38,764 nt of DNA from DASWED01 sp036394995 (GTDB taxonomy: Bacteria > Actinomycetota > UBA4738 > JACQTL01). The notes beneath the pieces were generated by a model that saw only the letters and a program-made list of their open reading frames with translations, had not been told where the DNA came from and did no database searches. Within the stretch, counting starts at the first letter, position 1; each line of letters opens with the position of its first letter. The DNA lies in NCBI GenBank assembly GCA_036394995.1, contig DASWED010000072.1, forward strand, positions 1 to 38,764, read 5' to 3'. Position numbers and translations under genes: made by a program. Below are positions 31,792 to 38,764 of the stretch, in pieces.

Positions 31792-32313
31792 ATGATGGGA
31801 AGGATGCGACGGATGTCTCGGGAGGACGCCACGGGCCGGCGCCCTCGGGGGGACGAGTCCGGGTTCACCCTCATTGAGTTGCTGGTCGTGATCGCGATCA
31901 TCGCCGTCCTGATCGGCCTCCTGCTGCCGGCGGTCCAGAAGGTTCGTGAGGCCGCGGGGCGATCGAACCCGTGCGACAGCCCCAAGGAGGCCACCACGCT
32001 CCAGGGCAACCTCCACGTGGTGCTGAAGCAGAGCGGTGAGGACCCGGCCCTGTTCCACTACCGGCTCTCGCCCGGGGACATCGAGGGTGTGGCCCCCAGC
32101 GGCAACGAATGGCACCTGGCCGGCGGCGCCGCTGGCATGGGCAAGCTGGGCGAGCCGGTGACGATCCGGGGGTTCCACGTGGTCGGGACATCCCGGAACG
32201 ACGCGGGCGTCGTTCTCCCCGTGACCATGGACGTCGTCCTGTCGATCGACCCCGACAGTCAGGAGGCCGGCGTGCAGATCGAGCGGCTCGTCGATCCCTG
32301 TCCGAGTCGGTAG
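31792..32313 (+). CDS. Orphan type IV pilin-like (prepilin) protein
   Basis: 173 residues. A basic leader ends at G24, and the mature protein would begin FTLIELLVVIAIIAVLIGLL, with the conserved Glu at +5, followed by PAVQKVREAAGR. Cleavage and N-methylation by a prepilin peptidase are expected. This N-helix, down to LLPAVQKVREAA, is like the very abundant prepilin-type proteins of Planctomycetes. The globular part is short, with C61 and a cysteine four residues from the end that could pair. No peptidase, ATPase or secretin gene is nearby. ATG 31792 has GGGGAGG about 7 nt upstream. Confidence 0.82.
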   Translation: MMGRMRRMSREDATGRRPRGDESGFTLIELLVVIAIIAVLIGLLLPAVQKVREAAGRSNPCDSPKEATTLQGNLHVVLKQSGEDPALFHYRLSPGDIEGVAPSGNEWHLAGGAAGMGKLGEPVTIRGFHVVGTSRNDAGVVLPVTMDVVLSIDPDSQEAGVQIERLVDPCPSR

Positions 32314-32428
32314 CGGGCCACCCGGGCCCCGCGACGGGCGAGCGGAGGCGGTCGTCGCCGGAGGTCCGGCGCCGCGTCCGGCCACCCGCCTGGCCGGAGC
32401 GGTGGCCGGCGGGTGCCAGACTGGGCCC

Positions 32429-33379
32429 GTGACGAACGCCATCGCCGCGATCCGGGTCGAGCGGCTCACCAAGCGCTTCGGCGACCGAACGGCGTTCGAG
32501 GACCTCACGTTCGAGGTGGGGACCGGAGAGGTGTTCGGGTTCCTCGGGCCGAACGGCGCCGGCAAGACCACGACCGTGCGGGTGCTGGCCACCCTGCTCG
32601 CCCCCACCTCCGGCACCGCCGAGGTGGCGGGCCTGCCGGTCGCCCCCGGCAACGGGCCGGACATCCGCCGCAGGATCAGCGTCATGCCGGAGACCCCGGG
32701 GTTGTACCTCCGGCTCTCGGTGCGGGAGAACCTGGAGTTCTTCGCCGGCCTGTACGGCGTCGCCCCCGGCCGCGCCCCGGGCCGGATCGACGAGTGCCTG
32801 GCGGTGGTCGGCCTCCAGGACCGGGCCGGCGAGCTCGCGGGGTCGCTCTCCAAGGGACTCCGGCAGCGCGCCGCCCTGGCCCGGGCCCTGCTCCCCGACC
32901 CGGTCGTGCTGTTCCTGGACGAACCCACCACCGGCCTGGACCCGGCGGCGGCCGCCGACGTCCGTGAGGTGATCAGGACGCTCGGGCGGGGCGGCTCGAC
33001 CGTCTTCCTCACGACCCACCGACTGGACGAGGCCGAGCGCCTGTGCGACCACGTCGCCATCCTCAACACGCGTCTCCGCTCGATGGGACGCCCGAGCGAG
33101 CTCCGCCGGCGGGCGTTCCGCTCGGCGCTGGAGATCCGCGTGTCCTCGCCGCTCGGGGATCCCGGGACCCTGTTCGGGGCCATCCCCGGGGTGCATGGCT
33201 GGAGGGACGGGGCTGGAGGCGGCGCCTACGTCCTGGACGTCGATGACGCCGGGGAGGTGGCTCCCCGGGTGGCACGCGCGGCCGTGGCCGCCGGCGCCGA
33301 CCTCATCCGACTGGCCGAGGTCGAGCACTCGCTCGAGGACGCGTACCTGGAGATCGTCGGGGAGGCCGAGGAGCGATGA
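32429..33379 (+). CDS. ABC transporter ATP-binding protein
   Basis: 316 residues. Walker A GPNGAGKTTT, signature LSKGLRQRAALARAL, Walker B VVLFLDEPTTGLDP and the H-loop TTHRLDEAERLCD are present, and a roughly 90-residue C-terminal domain typical of exporter ATPases follows. It forms a dimer that drives the permease encoded next. I chose GTG 32429 (VTNAIAAIRVERL); a CAGACT box ends 6 nt before it, so the transcript may be leaderless. The ATGA overlap with the permease gene shows coupling. Confidence 0.92.
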   Translation: MTNAIAAIRVERLTKRFGDRTAFEDLTFEVGTGEVFGFLGPNGAGKTTTVRVLATLLAPTSGTAEVAGLPVAPGNGPDIRRRISVMPETPGLYLRLSVRENLEFFAGLYGVAPGRAPGRIDECLAVVGLQDRAGELAGSLSKGLRQRAALARALLPDPVVLFLDEPTTGLDPAAAADVREVIRTLGRGGSTVFLTTHRLDEAERLCDHVAILNTRLRSMGRPSELRRRAFRSALEIRVSSPLGDPGTLFGAIPGVHGWRDGAGGGAYVLDVDDAGEVAPRVARAAVAAGADLIRLAEVEHSLEDAYLEIVGEAEER

Positions 33380-34104
33380 ACCCGAGGGTGCGGGCCGTGT
33401 TCCGCAAGGAGCTCAGGGAGTACCGCCGGAACCGGCTCATCGTGTTCACCATGGCCGGGATGCCCTTGCTGTTCCTGGTGATCCTGGCGGGCGAGACCTT
33501 CGCGATCCCGGACAACGTCTCCCCCACCACCCTGCGGGGAGCGGTGGGGCAGGCGCTGCTGTTCCTGCAGCTGATCCCCGTGATCATCCCGACCACCGTC
33601 GCCGCCTACGCCGTGATCGGCGAGCGGGAGCAGGGGACCCTGGAGCCGGTGCTGACCACGCCGGTCACCGACCGCGAGCTGCTCGCCGGGAAGGCGGTGG
33701 CCGCGGTGCTCCCGGCGGTGGCCATCACCTGGGCGCTGTTCGCCGCGTACGTGGGCCTGGCGCAGGTCCTCGCGCCCCGGGCCGTCGTCGACAGGATCTG
33801 GACCCTCGAACAGGTGGTGGCGCAGCTCCTGCTGGCCCCGGCGCTCGCCGGCTTCGCGATCGTGGTCGGCTTCCTGGTCTCGCTCCGTTCCACCGACATC
33901 CGGGTGGCCCAGCAGCTCGCCGTCCTGGCGTCGCTGCCGGTGATCGCGCTGCTGTCCCTGGCGACGTTTCGGATCGTCGAACCGAGCGTGGCCCTGTACG
34001 CGGTCGCCGCGGCAGCCACGTTCGGGATGGACGCCGCGGGCTGGCGACTCGCGACCCGCCTGTTCAGCCGGGAGCGCCTCCTGACCCGGTACGGCGGCTC
34101 GTGA
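33376..34104 (+). CDS. ABC-2 type permease
   Basis: 242 residues with six hydrophobic segments. RAVFRKELREYRRNRLIVFTMAGMP begins the first span, and VIGEREQGTLEPVLTTPVTDRELLAGK is the conserved cytoplasmic loop of ABC-2 (NatB/drug-exporter) permeases. It works with the ATPase encoded upstream. The substrate is unknown. Confidence 0.9.
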   Translation: MNPRVRAVFRKELREYRRNRLIVFTMAGMPLLFLVILAGETFAIPDNVSPTTLRGAVGQALLFLQLIPVIIPTTVAAYAVIGEREQGTLEPVLTTPVTDRELLAGKAVAAVLPAVAITWALFAAYVGLAQVLAPRAVVDRIWTLEQVVAQLLLAPALAGFAIVVGFLVSLRSTDIRVAQQLAVLASLPVIALLSLATFRIVEPSVALYAVAAAATFGMDAAGWRLATRLFSRERLLTRYGGS

Positions 34105-34114
34105 TGCACGCCGA

Positions 34115-34158
34115 GTCAATGGAAGTTGACAACCACCACCGGGTCAACGTATGTTGAC
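34115..34158 (+). promoter_or_regulatory. Leaderless promoter with twin palindromic operators
   Basis: -35 TTGACA (34126-34131) and -10 TATGTT (34150-34155) are 18 nt apart, and the ATG at 34162 follows 6 nt later, so the mRNA is leaderless. Two copies of one palindrome cover these boxes: GTCAAT-GGAA-GTTGAC (34115-34130) over the -35 and GTCAAC-GTAT-GTTGAC (34143-34158) over the -10, with centres 28 bp apart. A dimeric repressor bound at both would block RNA polymerase. The HTH protein encoded directly downstream is the obvious candidate. Confidence 0.72.
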
Positions 34159-34161
34159 CGC

Positions 34162-34392
34162 ATGAGCGAAGCGACTCAGCTCGCCGCCGCGGCGGGCAAC
34201 CGGGATCCGAAGGTGGGCCTCCGCGCGGTGGCCGCGATGCGGCGGCTCCTGGAGCAGCTGGAAGCGCTCCAGGTCCAGAACGCGCGGGACATGGGCTGGA
34301 CGTGGCAGGACATCGCCGAGGCGTTGCAGGTCACGAAGCAGGCCGTCCACAAGAAGCACGCGGGCCGTCGCGTCTTGGGCCGGAGGGGGTAG
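34162..34392 (+). CDS. Small HTH DNA-binding protein
   Basis: 76 residues. A helical N-terminal half (VAAMRRLLEQLEALQVQNARDMG) leads to a helix-turn-helix, WTWQDIAEALQVTKQAVHKKH. It has no effector domain. The gene is 4 nt upstream of the Clp-N gene, the usual pairing in actinobacteria, and is preceded by twin palindromes, so it is probably an autorepressor of the pair. The start is ATG 34162, 6 nt after the -10 box. Confidence 0.8.
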   Translation: MSEATQLAAAAGNRDPKVGLRAVAAMRRLLEQLEALQVQNARDMGWTWQDIAEALQVTKQAVHKKHAGRRVLGRRG

Positions 34393-34396
34393 ATCG

Positions 34397-34987
34397 ATGT
34401 TCCAGCGGTTCACGCAGAGCGCCCGAGAGGCTGTGACCCGGGCCGAGGCCGAGGCCAGGTCCCTGCATCACGGCTTCATCGGCACCGAGCACCTGCTGCT
34501 CGGCGTCGCCGGCCAGGAGGGGGACATCGGCTCCCTGGTCCTCGGCCGATTCGGGCTGGACGCGCCGGCCGTCAGGGCGGAGATCGTTCGGATCCTCGGC
34601 CCGGGGCGCCGCTTCGACGATCGCGACGAGGACGCACTCCGCGCGATCGGCATCGAGCTGGACGACGTCCGGCGAGCGGCCGAGGACGCCTTCGGTCCCG
34701 GTGCCCTGGAACGCTCCGGCGTCCGCCCGGGGCGGGGCGGGTGCGCCCAGCCGTGGGGTCCCGGGCACATCCCGTTCACCCGGCGAGCCAAGAAGAGCCT
34801 CGAGCTGGCACTCCGCTGGGCCGTGACCATGCGACACGGCTCCATCGGCACCGAGCACCTGCTCCTGGGCATGGCGGCGGAGCGTGAGGGCCTGGCAGCC
34901 CAGATCCTCCGTTCCCACGGGATCGACCTCGCCGTGGTGCGCGCGGCCGTCGAGGACGACCTGTCCGGCGGGACCGCCGCCTCGTAG
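34397..34987 (+). CDS. Stand-alone Clp N-terminal repeat protein
   Basis: 196 residues with two Clp-N motifs: FTQSAREAVTRAEAEARSLHHGFIGTEHLLLGV near the start and FTRRAKKSLELALRWAVTMRHGSIGTEHLLLGM from about residue 125. ClpA/ClpC use this domain to bind adaptors and substrates; here there is no AAA+ module. The protein could act as an adaptor, a competitor for substrates or a heat-shock sensor. GGAGGGGG lies about 8 nt before the ATG. It is the second gene of the leaderless operon at 34162. Confidence 0.88.
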   Translation: MFQRFTQSAREAVTRAEAEARSLHHGFIGTEHLLLGVAGQEGDIGSLVLGRFGLDAPAVRAEIVRILGPGRRFDDRDEDALRAIGIELDDVRRAAEDAFGPGALERSGVRPGRGGCAQPWGPGHIPFTRRAKKSLELALRWAVTMRHGSIGTEHLLLGMAAEREGLAAQILRSHGIDLAVVRAAVEDDLSGGTAAS

Positions 34988-35010
34988 TCGTTCGCGGCGC
35001 CGAGGGATCG

Positions 35011-36381
35011 TCAGGGCCTGATGTTCTGGTTCAGGTGGAACAGGTTGTCGGGGTCGTACTTCCTCTTGATGTCGACCAGCCGGTCGTAGTTCCCCTTGTA
35101 GTTGGCCCTGATGCGACCCTGGTCGTCCTCAGCCATGAAGTTGATGTACCCGCCCTCCTCCGAGTGGGGCGCGGTCGCGTCGTAGTAGTCGCGCACCCAC
35201 GCGATGTTCGCCTCGTTCCGGCTGGGGTCGGGCCACACGCCGGCGATCACCGTGGCGAAGTTCGCGTCGCGGTAGGCGAACGCGGTGGCGTCCGGCGCCA
35301 CCCGGTGCGCCGCGCCGTTGATCGGGTAGATGTGCATCGTCGAGTTCACCGCGGGCACCTCGGGCCCGTGGACGCGGTGGGCGCCTATGGCCTCGTCGGT
35401 GAGCTCCTTCACGAAGCTGGCCTTCCAGTAGTGCTGGAGGCCGGGGGGCAGCAGCGCGTCGAACGCGCCGTTCAGCGCCGGGTAGGGCATCGGGCCGACG
35501 AACTCGGCGACGACCGGCGCCACGTCGTGGAACGGCTGGAGGGCTCGCTCGCCCTCTTCCAGGGGTCCCGCCCAGCAGGCCACGATCGCGACGAACGTGT
35601 CGCCGTGACGGTCCTCCGGGATGAACGGCAGCGGCGGCGCGATCTGGAACGCGGGGAATGCGCCCATCTGCTCGGGGGCGTCGGCGATGTACTCACGGTA
35701 GAAGCGCAGGACGTTCTCGACCTCGCTGAGCTCGTAGAACATCGGGCCGCCGTAGATGTCCTTCACGGGGTGGAGGCGGAACTCCAGCGAGGTCACGACG
35801 CCGAAGTTCCCCCCGCCGCCGCGCAGCGCCCAGAACAGGTCCTCGTTCTCCCGCTCGCTGGCCACCAGGAACCGGCCGTCCGCCGTCACGACGTCCGCGG
35901 AGACCAGGTTGTCGATCGACAGGCCGAAGCCGCGGGTGAGATACCCGATGCCGCCGCCCAGCGTCAGGCCGGCCACGCCGGTCGTCGAGATGATCCCGCC
36001 GGTGGTGGCCAGCCCGAAGGGATAGGTGGCGGCGTTGAAATCGCCCCAGGTGGCCCCGCCCTCGGCCCTCGCCGTGGATGCCGCCGGGTCCACCCGGACG
36101 CCCCGCATCCCCGAGAGATCGATGACCAGGGCGCCGTCCCAGGTCCCGAAGCCCGGCACGCTGTGCCCGCCCCCGCGGACGGCCAGTTCGAGCCCGTTGT
36201 CGCGCGCGAAGTTCACCGCGGCCATGACGTCGCCGGCGTTGGCGGCCCGCAGGACCGCCGCCGGCCTCCGGTCAATCATGGCGTTGTAGACGCGCCGCGC
36301 CTGCTCGTACCCCTCGTCGTCGGGCAGGGTCACCTCCCCCCGGACCCCTTCGCGCAGCCGGTCGATCGCGAATGTCTGCAC
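35011..36381 (-). CDS. FAD-binding oxidoreductase (berberine-bridge-enzyme-like)
   Basis: 456 residues. The FAD-binding PCMH domain shows AVRGGGHSVPGFGTWDGALVIDL, in which H73 is the expected covalent FAD ligand, and TTGGIISTTGVAGLTLGGGIGYLTRGFGLS. The Cys that forms the second flavin bond in berberine-bridge enzymes is absent from that segment, so attachment is probably single. The C-terminus (INFMAEDDQGRIRANYKGNY; KRKYDPDNLFHLNQNI) is the BBE motif. Members oxidise sugars or alkaloid-like alcohols. GTG 36381 has AAGGAGGAG 3 nt upstream. It diverges from the SARP regulator and has a heptamer-repeat promoter. Confidence 0.9.
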   Translation of the reverse strand: MQTFAIDRLREGVRGEVTLPDDEGYEQARRVYNAMIDRRPAAVLRAANAGDVMAAVNFARDNGLELAVRGGGHSVPGFGTWDGALVIDLSGMRGVRVDPAASTARAEGGATWGDFNAATYPFGLATTGGIISTTGVAGLTLGGGIGYLTRGFGLSIDNLVSADVVTADGRFLVASERENEDLFWALRGGGGNFGVVTSLEFRLHPVKDIYGGPMFYELSEVENVLRFYREYIADAPEQMGAFPAFQIAPPLPFIPEDRHGDTFVAIVACWAGPLEEGERALQPFHDVAPVVAEFVGPMPYPALNGAFDALLPPGLQHYWKASFVKELTDEAIGAHRVHGPEVPAVNSTMHIYPINGAAHRVAPDATAFAYRDANFATVIAGVWPDPSRNEANIAWVRDYYDATAPHSEEGGYINFMAEDDQGRIRANYKGNYDRLVDIKRKYDPDNLFHLNQNIRP

Positions 36382-36426
36382 GTCTCCTCCTTCCGCCGGG
36401 CGAGCCCTCGCGTCGCCTCGAGCGGG

Positions 36427-36460
36427 AAGGTAGGAGCGCGGCGTGTGATGGGACGTGTGA
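36427..36460 (-). promoter_or_regulatory. Heptamer-repeat promoter of the FAD oxidoreductase gene
   Basis: On the minus strand TCACACG-N5-TCACACG (36460-36442) is followed after 9 nt by TACCTT (36432-36427), a TANNNT -10 box. The inferred start near 36420 leaves a 40-nt leader with a strong ribosome-binding site. Repeat, spacing and -10 position match those upstream of the beta-helix gene at 8856-8889. The regulator gene starting near 36515 reads away from this element, so the site may control both directions. Confidence 0.55.
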
Positions 36461-36514
36461 GGACCGGGAGGCTTGGTCTTGTTCGAACCGGCCCGTGCGC
36501 TCAGGATTGTTGGC

Positions 36515-38365
36515 GTGCCGATCACCGCTCACCTGCTGGGCCCCCCGCACCTGGTTCGCGACGACGTCGTGTACCCGGCGCCACGGGGGAGGAAGGTGTG
36601 GGCCCTCCTGGCCTACCTCGCCCTCTCGGACCGGCCGCCCAGCCGGCAGCAGCTGATCGACCTGCTGTTCCCGGAGGCGGAGGATCCCGGCGGGGCCCTG
36701 CGATGGAACCTGTCGGAGTTGCGGCGCCTGCTCGGCGGCCCGGAGACGATCGGGAGCGGGAACACCGTCCGGCTCCGGCTGCCCGAGGGGTCGGTCATCG
36801 ACGTGCACGTGCTGATGCGCGGGACGTCGTGGGAGGCGGTCGAGCTCCCCGGGCTGGGACGCGAGCTGCTGGAGGGCATGGACATCGAAGCGAGCGGGGG
36901 CTTCACCGCGTGGCTGCTCGGCGAGCGGCGGCGCCTGCAGGCCCTCGGTGAGGCCGTGCTCCGGGAGGCGGCGCTCCGGGCGCTCGCCTCGGGGAACCCC
37001 CGGACGGCCGTCGAGCTGGCCACGCGCCTCGTGGCGGCCGATCCCCTGGACGAGGGCGCCCATGTCCTCCTGATCCGGGCGTTCGCGGGGACGGGGGACG
37101 AGGTTGCGGTCGAGCGGCAGCTCTCGGCGTCGGTCGACCTGTTCCGCCGGGAGCTGGGCGTCGAGCCGGGGCCCGAGCTCCGGGAGGCCGCCCGAGTCGA
37201 GGCGGCCAGGCCCGCACCGGCGCCCGGCGGAGGCCGAGCCGCCGTGAAGGCCCTCCTGGAGTCCGGAGCGGCCGCGGTGAGCGCCGGCGCGATCAAGGCA
37301 GGGCTGGAGGGGCTGCGGGGGGCCGTCGCCGGCGCCCGCGAGTCTCGAGACGCCGCCCTCGAGACGGAGGCGCTGCTGGCGCTGGGATCCGCCCTGGTCC
37401 ACGCGGCGAGGGGGAAGGACGAGGAGGGCGCGGCCGCGCTCCATCGGAGCATCGCCGTCGCGGAGACCACGGGGCAGCGAGCGCTCGCCGCCTCGGCGCA
37501 TCGCGAGCTCGGGTACGTCGAGCTGCTCCGGGGCGACTACCTCCGGGCCCGGACCTGGCTCCGCACGGCGGAGGAGCTGGCGGACGGCAGTCCGGATGAG
37601 CTGGCCAGGATCCGGGCCGTCACCGGGACGTGCTTCGCGGACGTCGGCGCCCACGAGCAGGCGGCGGCGGCGTTCGAGGACTCAATCCGCCTGGCCGAAT
37701 CGACCCGCCAGCCGAAGCAGCGGGCCTGGTCCATGGCGGTCCTGGGCCGAACGCACCTGCTGCGCAACGATCTCGACCGCGCGGAGGAGTCACTCGAACG
37801 GGCCCGGGACCTGACGAAGGGGGAACGGTGGACGGCGTTCCTGGCCTATCCGGAGGCCCTGACGGCGGAGGTATGGGTCCGCCGGGGCGACCTGGACCGT
37901 GCGGCGGAGGTGTTCGAGCACGCGTTCGCGCTCGGGTGCCAGGTGGACGACGCCTGCTGGGAGGCGTACGGGGTGCGCGGGTTCGGCCTCCTGCGGGCTG
38001 CGCGCGGCGACATCAACGGCACGGTCGAGGTGATGGAGGATGCGCTGACCCGCTGCGCCCGCCAGCGGGACACGCACCTGTGGCTGCGCGCGTACGTCCT
38101 GGACGCGCTGTGCGCGGTCGCGGTGGCGGCGCGCCATCCGACGGCCGCGCGATGGGTGACCGATCTGGCGTCCCTCGCGGGCCGGTCGGGGATGCGGGAG
38201 TTCTCCGTCCACGCGTACCTGTTCCGGCGCGACCTGGGAGACGCCTCGGCGATCGATGCGGCGCGCGTGCTCTCGGCCGGCATCGAGAACCCCCATCTCG
38301 AGGATCTGATCGACCCGAACGGACCTCCGCTCCTCGACGACCTGCTCGGCAAGGTCCCGGGGTGA
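36515..38365 (+). CDS. SARP/BTAD-family transcriptional regulator with TPR region
   Basis: About 616 residues. An OmpR-like winged helix opens the protein (ITAHLLGPPHLVRDD, GRKVWALLAYLALSDRPPSRQQLIDLLFPEAE, LRWNLSELRRLLG). A BTAD domain of helical repeats follows (LREAALRALASGNPRTAVELATRLVAADPLDEGAHVLLIRAF; ELGVEPGPELRE). The C-terminal 380 residues are TPR-like repeats (LAASAHRELGYVELLRGDYLRARTWLRTAEEL; DLDRAEESLERARDL). There is no NTPase module. SARP proteins activate genes by binding direct heptamers next to the -10 box; such repeats stand in the shared upstream region. GTG 36515 is preferred because AGGA precedes it and the family start follows; TTG 36473 is the longest option. Confidence 0.87.
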   Translation: MPITAHLLGPPHLVRDDVVYPAPRGRKVWALLAYLALSDRPPSRQQLIDLLFPEAEDPGGALRWNLSELRRLLGGPETIGSGNTVRLRLPEGSVIDVHVLMRGTSWEAVELPGLGRELLEGMDIEASGGFTAWLLGERRRLQALGEAVLREAALRALASGNPRTAVELATRLVAADPLDEGAHVLLIRAFAGTGDEVAVERQLSASVDLFRRELGVEPGPELREAARVEAARPAPAPGGGRAAVKALLESGAAAVSAGAIKAGLEGLRGAVAGARESRDAALETEALLALGSALVHAARGKDEEGAAALHRSIAVAETTGQRALAASAHRELGYVELLRGDYLRARTWLRTAEELADGSPDELARIRAVTGTCFADVGAHEQAAAAFEDSIRLAESTRQPKQRAWSMAVLGRTHLLRNDLDRAEESLERARDLTKGERWTAFLAYPEALTAEVWVRRGDLDRAAEVFEHAFALGCQVDDACWEAYGVRGFGLLRAARGDINGTVEVMEDALTRCARQRDTHLWLRAYVLDALCAVAVAARHPTAARWVTDLASLAGRSGMREFSVHAYLFRRDLGDASAIDAARVLSAGIENPHLEDLIDPNGPPLLDDLLGKVPG

Positions 38366-38378
38366 GAAAGGGAGCCCC

Positions 38379-38764
38379 CTAGGGTTCGGGTCCGCCGCCC
38401 CGCTCGCTGTCGAGCATGGCCATCTGGCGTTCGTCGTAGCGATCGCCGGCCGCGGCCCCGGCGGGCGCCGCACGCTCGATCGCGGCGAGGTCGACCTCGG
38501 TGAGCGCCAGGTTGAGGGCTCCGACGGCCTCGGCCAGCCGGTCGCGCCGGGTCGTTCCCACGAGCGGCACGATGTCCTCGCCCCGCGAGAGGACCCAGGC
38601 GATGGCGATCTGGGCCACCGTCGCGCCCCGCTCGCCGGCCACCGAGCGGAGCGCCTCGACGAGCTGGAGGTTCCGGTCGATGTTCTCCGGGCGGAACCGC
38701 GGCATGCGGCCGCGGATGTCGCCGGGCGAGGTCGGACGCTCCCTGGACCATTCGCCCCCCAGCA
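38379..38764 (-). CDS. Aldo/keto reductase, C-terminal part (cut by the window edge)
   Basis: The open frame runs to the right end of the window and continues beyond it. The visible 127 residues include the segment PRFRPENIDRNLQLVEALR, ATVAQIAIAWVLSRGEDIVPLVGTTRRDRLAEAVGAL and LTEVDLAAIERAAP, which is the C-terminal third of aldo/keto reductases of the AKR11/13 sort, NADPH-dependent carbonyl reductases. The catalytic Asp-Tyr-Lys-His residues lie outside the window. It converges with the SARP gene, with a 13-nt gap. Confidence 0.9.
   Translation of the reverse strand, partial: LGGEWSRERPTSPGDIRGRMPRFRPENIDRNLQLVEALRSVAGERGATVAQIAIAWVLSRGEDIVPLVGTTRRDRLAEAVGALNLALTEVDLAAIERAAPAGAAAGDRYDERQMAMLDSERGGGPEP

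Overview
The window is very GC-rich (about 70 % by eye), with many GTG and TTG starts, genes that overlap at ATGA/GTGA junctions, and TANNNT -10 boxes set 6-7 nt before start codons (leaderless transcripts). Together with a predicted F420-type LLM oxidoreductase, the zinc-ribbon / RNase H / rnpB neighbourhood, a SARP/BTAD regulator and an HTH + Clp-N gene pair, this suggests an uncultured Actinomycetota-like lineage. A related high-GC phylum such as Chloroflexota cannot be excluded. No 16S rRNA or ribosomal protein gene is present to settle it.

Layout. 1-379: relics and a hairpin before a probably leaderless lipA. 1374-3640 (minus): zinc-ribbon coiled-coil protein, RNase H-like protein, RNase P RNA and a thioredoxin-fold lipoprotein. 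4071-6790: STAS protein, LLM oxidoreductase, a leader-size ORF and rsgA. 6803-9724: secreted beta-helix protein, tRNA-Val(UAC), an IS110 relic and a small zinc-ribbon protein. 9760-16460: enoyl-CoA hydratase-like protein, phosphoesterase-family lipoprotein, two hypothetical proteins and a secreted propeller protein. 16488-22962 (minus): a bacterial microcompartment (BMC) operon. 23140-30645: small proteins, a broken TolB-like gene, another secreted Asp-box protein, YihY/BrkB, STAS, PAP2, a two-component pair and a lipoprotein. 30708-38764: ParB-like protein, orphan pseudopilin, ABC exporter, HTH/Clp-N pair, FAD oxidoreductase, SARP/BTAD regulator and a truncated aldo/keto reductase.

The centre of interest is the BMC operon. 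In transcription order it reads GntR/HutC regulator, RpiB-like isomerase, DeoC aldolase, BMC-T, BMC-H, BMC-P, CoA-acylating aldehyde dehydrogenase, BMC-T, BMC-P, BMC-P. DeoC plus RpiB plus acylating aldehyde dehydrogenase is the signature of the sugar-phosphate-utilising (SPU) BMC class. The implied route is deoxyribose-5-phosphate to acetaldehyde plus glyceraldehyde-3-phosphate, with the acetaldehyde converted to acetyl-CoA inside the shell. All three enzymes carry N-terminal amphipathic helices that look like encapsulation peptides. DeoC also carries an extra four-cysteine motif, RpiB has Asp in place of the usual catalytic Cys, and one BMC-T has a long cationic tail.

Two regulatory arrangements stand out. 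A CGTGTGA direct heptamer repeat of 12-bp period lies 9 nt upstream of a -10-like box in front of both the beta-helix gene and the FAD oxidoreductase gene, the latter divergent from the SARP regulator. Twin GTCAAY-N4-GTTGAC palindromes cover the -35 and -10 boxes of the leaderless promoter of the HTH/Clp-N pair.
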